Part shown: in pieces, positions 1 to 5,412 of the stretch | How the letters are laid out: every line of letters begins with the position of its first letter | How positions within the stretch are numbered: the first letter of the stretch is position 1 | DNA from: Pseudomonadota bacterium | Lineage (GTDB): Bacteria > Pseudomonadota > Gammaproteobacteria > Steroidobacterales > Steroidobacteraceae | Length of the DNA stretch: 7,250 nucleotides | Direction of reading: 5' to 3' | Assembly: GCA_021779875.1 (NCBI GenBank) | Contig: JAJXZV010000117.1 | Coordinates: 1 to 7,250 of the forward strand | Notes under the pieces: model-generated | The model's input: only the letters and a program-made list of their open reading frames with translations | Databases searched by the model: none | What the model was told of the DNA's origin: nothing | Position numbers and translations under genes: made by a program

Positions 1-972
1 CGAGGAGTAGCCGGTGCCGAAGTCGTCGATCGACAGCTGAAAGCCCTTCATGCGCAGCCGCGTGAACAGGTCGAGCGACATCACCGGGTTCTCCATGGCG
101 CTGCTCTCGGTGAGCTCGAGAATCAGGTTCTCGGGCCTGACGCCGCGCTCGCGGCACTGGGCGGTGATGCGGTCGACCATCGCGGACTGCCGCGTGGTGG
201 TCGCCGGGTCGGGCGCATGCGGCGCGATCGCCGCGGGCGCCTTTGAAGACAGGTTCACGGCCACGGTGACCTCGGAGTCGGCGAACGAGCCTCCGAGCCA
301 CTCGATCGCCATGGCGAGCACCTGGTCGGTGAGCGCGTCGATGAGCCCGTGGCGCTCGGCGCAGCCGATGAATTCGTCCGGCATGATCTCGCCGCGCTGC
401 GGGTGAAGCCAGCGGACCAGCGCCTCGAAGCCGGCCAGCTCGCCGCTCGCGCAGCGGATCTGCGGCTGATAGACGAGCTTGAGCTCGCGCCGATCGAGCG
501 CCCGCCTCAGGGCCGCCGCGGTCGATTCCGCCGCGCGCTCGGCGTCGTCGGGGCGCGCGCTGCGATACAGGGAGGCGTCGGGGCGGGGGCGCGCAGCCTC
601 GTCGGCGCCATTCAGCAGCTCGCGCAGCTGCCGCGGCGCGAAGGGCTTCGACAGCACGCCCACGATCTGCAGGCCGTGCTCGTTGGCCGATCGGCCCGCG
701 GCATCGAGGACCCGGGATCCGACCCCGCTCGTGATGATGATCTTGGCGGTGCATCGCGCGACGGCGAGGCGCTGCAGAACCTCGACGCCGTCCATTTCCG
801 GCATCACGAGGTCGATGGCGATATGGGTGGGCTGCCATTCTTGCACCGAGCGGAAGAATTCCTCGGTGCCGGTCATGAAGCGCGCCTCGATGCCGGCGGA
901 TTCGCCGATACGCTGGACCATCCGTCCGATGTGCGGATCATCGTCCAGAATGAGTAGTCTCGACGCCGTCAC
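1..972 (-). CDS. Receiver-EAL response regulator, c-di-GMP phosphodiesterase type (C-terminus outside window)
   Basis: The visible 324 residues hold a receiver domain (about 4-122) followed by an EAL domain (from about 158) that is cut by the window edge just after DDFGTGYSS. This is the layout of RocR/PvrR-type regulators, which hydrolyse cyclic-di-GMP in the cytoplasm under control of phosphorylation. The receiver looks functional: acidic residues D10-D12 (LILDDDPHIG), phosphoacceptor D54 (IDLVMPEMDG), T81 and K109 (SKPF). EAL residues seen so far are also intact: E183 (FEALVRW), N240 (VNLS), E286 and E289 (LELTES), D316 and D317 (DDFGTG). The later Lys, Glu and Gln lie outside. Between N240 and E286 there are 46 positions, where its neighbour at 2703-3950 and RocR (from memory of its residue numbers) have 32, so an Ala/Pro/Thr-rich insertion of about 14 residues is present. 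The GTG at 970-972 is chosen because the receiver begins right after it and no in-frame ATG lies upstream; its ribosome site is weak. It is divergent from the HTH-receiver gene. Confidence 0.92.
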   Translation of the reverse strand, partial: MTASRLLILDDDPHIGRMVQRIGESAGIEARFMTGTEEFFRSVQEWQPTHIAIDLVMPEMDGVEVLQRLAVARCTAKIIITSGVGSRVLDAAGRSANEHGLQIVGVLSKPFAPRQLRELLNGADEAARPRPDASLYRSARPDDAERAAESTAAALRRALDRRELKLVYQPQIRCASGELAGFEALVRWLHPQRGEIMPDEFIGCAERHGLIDALTDQVLAMAIEWLGGSFADSEVTVAVNLSSKAPAAIAPHAPDPATTTRQSAMVDRITAQCRERGVRPENLILELTESSAMENPVMSLDLFTRLRMKGFQLSIDDFGTGYSS

Positions 973-1211
973 GCGCTTGCCCGTCCCTGCCAGCAGGCCA
1001 AACTCCCCCTCACGAACGATCCTTGATCGAGCGGGTGCACCGATGTGTCACTGGCGCCGTTGAGCATACTCATCTGCCAATAGGGAGGACAGTGCTCCGA
1101 ATCACGATCTACTTCCGATGTGTGATGGCCCGAAGCAATGGCTATAGGCGTCACATACGCTTGTAAGGCTAGAAACGCCATGCTAACGTCAACCATGACT
1201 TCCAAGATGCC
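973..1211. promoter_or_regulatory. Divergent intergenic region, presumed promoters for both flanking genes
   Basis: These 239 bp between two divergent signalling genes contain no convincing gene and are less G+C-rich than the flanks. They must carry start signals for both directions. Only weak sigma70-like hexamers are visible: rightwards, TGTGAT (1121-1126) with TATAGG (1143-1148) at 16-bp spacing; leftwards, a TATGCT read on the minus strand at 1064-1069. The nonamer TGGCTATAG (1139-1147) matches the TCGCTATAA element found before the 2703 gene at 7 of 9 positions, which could be a shared operator or chance. No strong Shine-Dalgarno precedes 1212. Confidence 0.45.
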
Positions 1212-1874
1212 ATGGACGCGCGCGTAAGGTCGTCCCGTCGATCGACCGGGACGGCGACCGAGCCGGCGGGTAGCCGCCGCGCAGAATTCCTCACGCCGAA
1301 CCAGGTGGCCGACCGGCTGCTGGTGGCCCCCGTGACCGTGCGCCTGTGGGCGAGCCGCGGCCTGCTTCCCTCGGTGAGCACGCCCGGCGGCCACCGGCGG
1401 TTCCGCGTGCAGGACGTCGAGGCTTTCATCGCCAAGCGCCAGCAATTGCAGGCGAGCGCGGATGCCCCGCCGTCGCGGCTGCTGATCATCGACGATGACC
1501 CCCAGTTCGCGCGGTATCTGTCCAATCTGCTCGCCGTGCGGGCCCCGTCCGTCGCGGTGGACGTCGCCTGCGACGGATTCTCCGCCGGCATCAAGTGCGA
1601 GGCGATGCGTCCGGACGTGGTCACCCTCGACCTGCAGATGCCGGACATGGACGGCTTCGCGGTCTGCCGCCTGTTGCGCAGCATGTTCGGGGATCGCAAA
1701 CCGCGCATCGTCGCGCTGTCCGGATTCATGTCCTCGGACAACGTGAAGCGGATCCTCGCGGCGGGCGCCAACGCCTGTCTCGCCAAGACCACCGCTCCCG
1801 AGGTGCTGATGCGCGAGCTGGCCATACCGATGCCGACGGCCGCGACGGCCGCGACGGCCGACGAGAATCGCTGA
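1212..1874 (+). CDS. DNA-binding response regulator with N-terminal BldC/MerR-like HTH and C-terminal receiver
   Basis: The protein has 220 residues. Residues about 26-75 form an excisionase/BldC/MerR-type winged helix-turn-helix: LTPNQVADRL, then VTVRLWASRGLLPS as recognition helix, then the wing STPGGHRRFR, a hallmark of this family. After a short linker, residues about 88-205 are a receiver with acidic D94-D96 (LLIIDDDPQF), phosphoacceptor D140 (VTLDLQMPDMDG), S170 and K192 (AKTT; the usual Pro after Lys is missing). It therefore probably binds DNA and is switched by phosphorylation. The order HTH then receiver is the reverse of OmpR/NarL regulators. The first 25 residues are Arg/Ser-rich and probably disordered; the tail is a TAA repeat. 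The ATG at 1212 is the only in-frame ATG before the HTH, since a TAG at 1170-1172 closes the frame upstream, but its ribosome site is poor. The next gene starts 2 bp after the stop, so the two are almost certainly co-transcribed. The kinase that phosphorylates it is not in the window. Confidence 0.9.
   Translation: MDARVRSSRRSTGTATEPAGSRRAEFLTPNQVADRLLVAPVTVRLWASRGLLPSVSTPGGHRRFRVQDVEAFIAKRQQLQASADAPPSRLLIIDDDPQFARYLSNLLAVRAPSVAVDVACDGFSAGIKCEAMRPDVVTLDLQMPDMDGFAVCRLLRSMFGDRKPRIVALSGFMSSDNVKRILAAGANACLAKTTAPEVLMRELAIPMPTAATAATADENR
1833..1859 (+). repeat. 9-bp tandem repeat, three units, inside the HTH-receiver gene
   Basis: Three 9-bp units, CCGACGGCC followed by two copies of GCGACGGCC, stand head to tail just before the stop codon of the 1212-1874 gene. 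They encode the Thr-Ala-Ala repeat in the C-terminal tail (PTAATAATADENR). The unit length is a multiple of three, so slippage would change the tail length without shifting the frame. It lies after the receiver and probably has no structural role. Confidence 0.8.
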
Positions 1875-1876
1875 CC

Positions 1877-2611
1877 GTGAGCCCGGCACCGGCAGGCGCG
1901 TCGCGTCAGCCGCCGAACGACCTGCCCGCGGACCCCGCCTTGGCCGGGGCTTTCGCACACGAGCTCAACAATATCTCGGCGGCGCTGTACGGTTTCGTGG
2001 AACTCGCGGCCGACGGCACCCCGCCGCCCGCCCCTCTGAGCGGGTATCTCGCCGAGATGCGCGTGGGCGTGCGGCGTCTGCAGGCGGTCGCCGCCATCCT
2101 CGAGGCCCTGGCGGAAACGGCCGCCGAGCCGCGCGCCGCCACGCTGGGGGAGTGCCTCGAGGCCGCGGCCACGGCCAGCACCCTGGCGGTGCAGGTGCGC
2201 TGGCGCTGCGACGCCGACCGCACGACCCACGCCGATCCGCATGGGCTCGGCAAGGGCCTGACGCTGCTCGCGTTGCTCGAACCGCCGGCGCCCACCAGCC
2301 CGGGGGTCGTCTGGTCGATCGAGGCCGCGCATGATCCCGCGTCGGTCTGCGCCGATTGCCAGGCGACGCTGCCCGCGGCCGGCGCGCTGATCTCGGTGCA
2401 GAGCAACCCGCCCCAGCGGTGGCCCGAGCCGGAAGGCCGCGCCCGACGCACCACCGAGACCAAGATCCGCCGGGTGCATCGAGCGGCCCTCGGGCGGCTG
2501 CTCCACCTCGCCGGCGCGCACCTGCTGAACGATGGCGAAAGCGACCGCTTCGAGGTTTGGCTGCCCGTCACGGGCGACCTCGTCGGCCAGGTGTCCGCGC
2601 GATCTGCGTAA
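1877..2611 (+). CDS. Histidine-kinase-like protein with H-box but degenerate ATP-binding domain; candidate phosphotransferase
   Basis: The protein has 244 residues from GTG 1877, 2 bp after the stop of the HTH-receiver gene, so translation is probably coupled. Residues 25-32 read AFAHELNN, the H-box of HisKA-type kinases with H28 as the phosphorylatable histidine, and two helices (about 22-45 and 54-82) would form a dimerisation/phosphotransfer hairpin. The rest has the outline of a GHKL ATPase without its motifs: ADPHGL (119-124) matches the segment before the N-box, but the N-box asparagine is absent (TLLALLEPPAP); no DxGxG or GxGxG is found; the end, FEVWLPV (225-231), matches the last strand of that fold. 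No receiver, PAS or membrane segment is present. Such a protein could act as a histidine phosphotransferase, like Caulobacter ChpT, whose ATPase-like domain does not bind ATP, or as a pseudokinase. The motifs are seen; the function is inferred. The frame is open upstream inside the previous gene, but those codons encode only an out-of-frame reading of its receiver. Confidence 0.75.
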   Translation: MSPAPAGASRQPPNDLPADPALAGAFAHELNNISAALYGFVELAADGTPPPAPLSGYLAEMRVGVRRLQAVAAILEALAETAAEPRAATLGECLEAAATASTLAVQVRWRCDADRTTHADPHGLGKGLTLLALLEPPAPTSPGVVWSIEAAHDPASVCADCQATLPAAGALISVQSNPPQRWPEPEGRARRTTETKIRRVHRAALGRLLHLAGAHLLNDGESDRFEVWLPVTGDLVGQVSARSA

Positions 2612-2702
2612 AGTGTGGATCAGGTCCATATTCGCTATAATGCATTGAATCGCTATTACCGATATACTCTATCCGCATTCCCGATGGAACTGGGAGACGG
2701 AT
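2612..2702 (+). promoter_or_regulatory. Promoter region of the degenerate REC-EAL gene, with TATAAT and direct repeats
   Basis: This 91-bp gap is conspicuously AT-richer than its surroundings. A perfect -10 hexamer TATAAT lies at 2636-2641, though the -35 region opposite (about 2613-2619) is poor, which would fit an activator-dependent promoter. A second near-consensus hexamer, TATACT, is at 2663-2668. TCGCTATAA (2632-2640) recurs as TCGCTATTA (2650-2658), 18 bp apart, with a weaker CCGATATAC (2659-2667) directly after. The first copy overlaps the -10. The sites are seen; their use is inferred. Confidence 0.55.
2692..2697 (+). promoter_or_regulatory. Ribosome binding site GGGAGA
   Basis: GGGAGA stands 5 bp before the ATG at 2703 and fixes that start. 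The downstream coding sequence begins at once with the first strand of the receiver-like domain, which agrees with this choice. Confidence 0.75.
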
Positions 2703-3950
2703 ATGAGTCAGGCTCCGGACTTCATGGTGATCCTCGCGGCCGACCCGCCGTGCCTCGAGGTCTTGCGCACGGTGGCGCAGCGCCTGGGTTGCGACCACGC
2801 CGCGGTCGACGATGTGGATGAAATGGCGGCGGTGCTCGCCTGGCGGCAGCCCACCCTGGCCGTGCTGGCGGTCGACCGGCTGAGCAACGCCGGCTACGGT
2901 GCCGTGCCGCTGCTCGCCGAAGCGGGCCGCCGCCCGGCCACCGTGCTCGTCGGCGCGCTCGACCCGCGGGTGCTCGCGAGCGTGCGCTGCGCGGCGGATG
3001 CACGCGGCCTGCCGATCATCGGCACGTATGCGCGGCCTCTCGACCCCGCCTCGCTCGAGCGTCTGTTGACCCCGGTGCTGAACGGCGCGCCGCCGATCCG
3101 CCGCGAGGAGATCGAGCGGGGTCTCGCGGGCCACGAGTTCCATCTCGCTTATCAGCCGAAGATCCGCATCGGCGGCGGCGCCTGCGCCTTCCAGGGCGTC
3201 GAGGCGCTGGTGCGCTGGCGCCACCCGCACCGCGGTGACCTGCAGCCGCGCCACTTTTGGGCGGCCGTCGAGGCCTTCGGCCTCGAATGCCAGGTGACCG
3301 ACTTCGTGATCACCGAGGCGGTGCGGCAGGCGGGAACGTGGCGCCGCGCCGACCTCGCCCTCGAGTTGGTCGTGAACTTGAGTCCCCGGCTGGTCACCGA
3401 CCGGGGCTTTCCCGATCGACTGCAATGCCTGCTCGAGGAGCACGACGTGCCGCCGGACCGCATCGTCCTCGACGTCACCGAAACCGCCGCCAGTCTCGAC
3501 CGCGATCTGATGCTCGACGTGTTCACGCGTCTGCGCATCGCGGGCGTGGGCCTGGCGCTCGATAACTTCGGAGTCGGAACCTCGTCGCTCACCGAGCTCT
3601 ACCGGATGCCGTTCTCCGAGGTCAAAGTCGACCGCGGGCTGCTCGCCGACGTGGCGCGTGAGCGCGACGCTGAAGTGATCGTGCGCGGGATCGTGCGGCT
3701 CGCGCACGATCTCGGTCTCGCGGTCTGCGCCGAAGGCGTCGAGACGCGCGACCTGCTCGAATTCGCCCGCTCGGCGAACTTCGACGCCGCGCAGGGCCAT
3801 CTGTTCTGCGCGCCGGCGCGCGCCACCGAAATCGAACGGCTGATGCGCACCTGGCCGCAGGCGACACCCGCGCTGCGCGCCGAGGAGGCGCTCGCCGCCG
3901 CCCGGGCCGGCCGGCGGCGCGCCGCGGCCACCCAGGACTCGCGGTCGTGA
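2703..3950 (+). CDS. Degenerate receiver-EAL protein, probable catalytically inactive c-di-GMP sensor or scaffold
   Basis: The protein has 415 residues: receiver-like fold (about 7-126), EAL domain (about 133-385), and an Ala/Arg-rich tail (390-415). The receiver has lost its phosphorylation chemistry: the acidic pair is Ala12-Ala13 (ILAADPP), the phosphoacceptor position is Ala56 (PTLAVLAVD), the Thr/Ser position sits in VGA, and the Lys is Arg111 (ARPLDP). In the EAL domain E167 (VEALVRW), N225, E260, D287, K308, E344 (AEGVE) and Q364 (QGHLF) remain, but the metal-ligand Glu is D257 (LDVTET) and the second Asp of the DDFG motif is N288 (LDNFGVG), and loop 6 is altered (VGTSS for TGYSS). The spacing of these residues equals that of RocR, so the substitutions are not alignment artefacts. 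Loss of phosphodiesterase activity is likely; c-di-GMP binding may persist. There is no GGDEF domain. It is a paralogue of the protein at 1-972. Its stop overlaps the next start by 4 bp. Confidence 0.9.
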   Translation: MSQAPDFMVILAADPPCLEVLRTVAQRLGCDHAAVDDVDEMAAVLAWRQPTLAVLAVDRLSNAGYGAVPLLAEAGRRPATVLVGALDPRVLASVRCAADARGLPIIGTYARPLDPASLERLLTPVLNGAPPIRREEIERGLAGHEFHLAYQPKIRIGGGACAFQGVEALVRWRHPHRGDLQPRHFWAAVEAFGLECQVTDFVITEAVRQAGTWRRADLALELVVNLSPRLVTDRGFPDRLQCLLEEHDVPPDRIVLDVTETAASLDRDLMLDVFTRLRIAGVGLALDNFGVGTSSLTELYRMPFSEVKVDRGLLADVARERDAEVIVRGIVRLAHDLGLAVCAEGVETRDLLEFARSANFDAAQGHLFCAPARATEIERLMRTWPQATPALRAEEALAAARAGRRRAAATQDSRS

Positions 3951-4414
3951 ACCCGGCCGGGCAGGCGGTGGCGCTCGGTCTGCTGGCCGCTCTGGTCGCG
4001 GCGGACGTCCGCGCCGGCTCTTCGCGCGCGGGTCTGAACGTGTCGGCGACGGTCCTGCCCGTGGCGCACGTGCAGTGGGCGGATCGGCCGGCGTTCCTCG
4101 ACATCTCGGCCGTGGACGCGCGCCGGGGCTACATCGAGGTCCCCGAGCCCCAGGACATGCTGGTCTCCAGCAACAGCCCGAGCGGCGTGCTGCTCTCGGT
4201 CGCGCCGCTCCCCGCACCGATCCGCGCGGTGGTGCTGATCGGTCTCGGACCGGACCTCGAACTGCAAGCCGGCGGCGGCGAGGTGGTGCAGCGCTGGGCG
4301 CACGCGGGCAGCGAGACGTTGCGCCTGCGGATGAGATTCCTGCTGTCGCCCGCCTGCCAGGCCGGCCGCTACGAATGGCCCCTGCGGCTCACCGCCATCC
4401 CCTTGAGCGACTGA
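3947..4414 (+). CDS. Small putative exported protein of unknown function
   Basis: The protein has 155 residues, starting at a GTG that overlaps the stop of the REC-EAL gene (GTGA), so the pair is translationally coupled. The N-terminus is hydrophobic (about 7-19, VALGLLAALVAA) and ends in DVRA-GS, a plausible signal peptidase I site after A23; the n-region has no Lys or Arg, which weakens the prediction. The mature part of about 130 residues alternates hydrophobic and polar residues (LNVSATVLPVAHVQW, GYIEVPEPQDMLVSSN, GYEWPL-like RYEWPLRLTAI), as expected for a beta-sandwich exported to the periplasm or surface. The single Cys (SPACQAG) forms no obvious disulfide, and no lipobox is present. 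I do not recognise a named family. Coupling to a c-di-GMP-type protein suggests a part in adhesion, envelope or matrix, but this is inference only. It ends in a palindrome shared with the convergent amidase gene. Confidence 0.72.
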   Translation: MNPAGQAVALGLLAALVAADVRAGSSRAGLNVSATVLPVAHVQWADRPAFLDISAVDARRGYIEVPEPQDMLVSSNSPSGVLLSVAPLPAPIRAVVLIGLGPDLELQAGGGEVVQRWAHAGSETLRLRMRFLLSPACQAGRYEWPLRLTAIPLSD

Positions 4415-4427
4415 CCCGTCCGGGTCA
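4412..4427. repeat. 7-bp palindrome spanning two convergent stop codons
   Basis: TGACCCG (4412-4418) and CGGGTCA (4421-4427) are perfect inverted repeats separated by TC. The left arm begins with the TGA of the exported-protein gene, and the right arm ends with the reversed TGA of the amidase gene. In RNA of either strand it can fold as a short hairpin (6 pairs with a 4-base loop). There is no T-run on either side, so a classical intrinsic terminator is not supported, although a weak bidirectional termination or RNA-end-stabilising hairpin is possible. Confidence 0.6.
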
Positions 4428-5357
4428 CTCCAGCACGATTCGCGGGAAGTAGAACGAGACCGTCCAATTCGGGACGTCGACGATCTCGCTGATCCGCAGA
4501 TCCCCGCACACGCTGCAGAGCAGGTAGGCGTCGATCGCCGTCAGGTGCTCGCGCCGGCACAACAGGTCGATCATCGAGCGCACCGCCGCGCGTGCCGCCA
4601 CCATCAGATCGGGTCCTATGCCGGTCGTGACCTCGTAGCCGCGCGCGTCGAGGTGCCGCGTCACCGGGCCGGCCGTGCGAAACCGCGGAAAGGCGAGCGG
4701 CTCGCGCTTCATCAGGTCGAAGCGCAGCGTCACGCGCATCGGACTCTCGATGGCCGTGCCGCACACCTCGCCGTCGCCCTGCGCCGCATGGGTGTCGCCC
4801 ACCGAGAACAGGGCTCCCGGCACCTCCACCGGCAGCAGCAGCTCGCTGCCCTGCGACAGGTCGCGGATGTCCATGTTTCCGCCCACGCGGCGCGGCGGCA
4901 CGATGCTGTGCTCGCCCGGCTCCGCCGGCGCGACGCCGATCGTGCCCGTGAAGGGTTTGAGCGGCACCCGCGCGAAGCGGCCGAACAGCGCGGGCGCGAG
5001 CGTCGCCGCCTCGTAGCGCCACAGGTGCAGCGCCGGCTCCCGGAAGTCGTCCGCGAGCAGTCCGAAGCCCGGGATGTTGGCGGTCCAGCCCCAGCCGGAC
5101 GGCTCGAAGGACAGCAGCGTCACCTGCAGCGCGTCGCCGGGCTCTGCGCCCTCCACGAACACCGGTCCGTTGACCGGATTGATCCGTGCGAAGTCCAGGC
5201 TCGCCAGATCCCGTGCGGTCGAGTGCGGACCGAGCTGTCCGCCCGCGGCGTCCAGCACGTCGAACTGCAGCACGGCTCCGGGCTCGATGCGCACCGCCGG
5301 TTCGAGCGCGTTGTTCCAGCCGTGGTGGCGCCGGTGAATGCTGTGTCCGTGGCTCAT
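4425..5357 (-). CDS. Acetamidase/formamidase family amidohydrolase
   Basis: The protein has 310 residues, the usual length of the shorter members of the FmdA/AmdA family, which hydrolyse short-chain amides such as formamide or acetamide to the acid plus ammonia in the cytoplasm. Family signatures are clear: GPVFVEGAEPGDAL (64-77), HSIVPPRRVGGNMD (150-163) and GDTHAAQGDGEVCGTAIE (187-204). The His-rich start (MSHGHSIHRRHHGWNN) places two conserved beta-strand segments after it and fits family N-termini. A GGAG on the minus strand lies 11 bp before the ATG. There is no signal peptide. It is divergent from the APC permease across 55 bp, suggesting joint control and a shared substrate. The true substrate cannot be read from sequence: the family includes enzymes acting on formamide, acetamide and other small or aromatic amides. 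Function at family level is confident, specificity is not. Confidence 0.93.
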   Translation of the reverse strand: MSHGHSIHRRHHGWNNALEPAVRIEPGAVLQFDVLDAAGGQLGPHSTARDLASLDFARINPVNGPVFVEGAEPGDALQVTLLSFEPSGWGWTANIPGFGLLADDFREPALHLWRYEAATLAPALFGRFARVPLKPFTGTIGVAPAEPGEHSIVPPRRVGGNMDIRDLSQGSELLLPVEVPGALFSVGDTHAAQGDGEVCGTAIESPMRVTLRFDLMKREPLAFPRFRTAGPVTRHLDARGYEVTTGIGPDLMVAARAAVRSMIDLLCRREHLTAIDAYLLCSVCGDLRISEIVDVPNWTVSFYFPRIVLE

Positions 5358-5412
5358 GGCTCTCGAATCTCCGTTAGACTCTTCGACTCCTCGAAGCCAT
5401 CAAGGATATCGC
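5358..5412. promoter_or_regulatory. Divergent control region with 6-bp inverted repeat (amidase/permease)
   Basis: Only 55 bp separate the two divergent start codons, so promoters and any operator must overlap each other or extend into the coding ends. A perfect inverted repeat CTTCGA-CTCC-TCGAAG lies at 5381-5396, nearly in the middle. It is a candidate operator for a dimeric regulator, or a leader hairpin just before the permease ribosome site. No convincing -35/-10 pair is visible. Confidence 0.5.
5402..5406 (+). promoter_or_regulatory. Ribosome binding site AAGGA, decides the permease start
   Basis: AAGGA lies 6 bp before the ATG at 5413. The frame is also open from an ATG at 5338, but that start would overlap the amidase gene, lacks such a site, and would add 25 residues (Ser/Pro/Arg-rich after MLCPW) unlike an APC N-terminus. 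Confidence 0.8.

Noticed and set aside
349..1063. Plus-strand frames over the first REC-EAL gene
   Set aside because: They are shadows: the minus strand encodes receiver and EAL motifs in an uninterrupted frame.
1101..1126. ATCAC...GTGAT dyad in the divergent gap as an operator
   Set aside because: Only 5-bp arms about 16 bp apart with no extended symmetry; too weak to list as a site.
1595..1876. An upstream extension of the kinase-like protein from an ATG at 1595
   Set aside because: The added residues are an out-of-frame reading of the preceding receiver, and the GTG at 1877 gives a start directly before the H-box region.
1169..2629. A 486-codon minus-strand frame opposite the HTH-receiver and kinase-like genes
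   Set aside because: It would cover the whole two-gene unit whose plus-strand proteins have specific HTH, receiver and H-box motifs; it shows none.
2568..4217. A 549-codon open frame on the minus strand opposite the REC-EAL gene
   Set aside because: It is low-complexity Arg/Ala/Gly/Pro sequence typical of antisense frames in G+C-rich genes, and the plus strand encodes clear receiver/EAL motifs over the same stretch.
5338..5412. An earlier ATG for the permease
   Set aside because: It would overlap the divergent amidase start and lacks the AAGGA site that precedes 5413.
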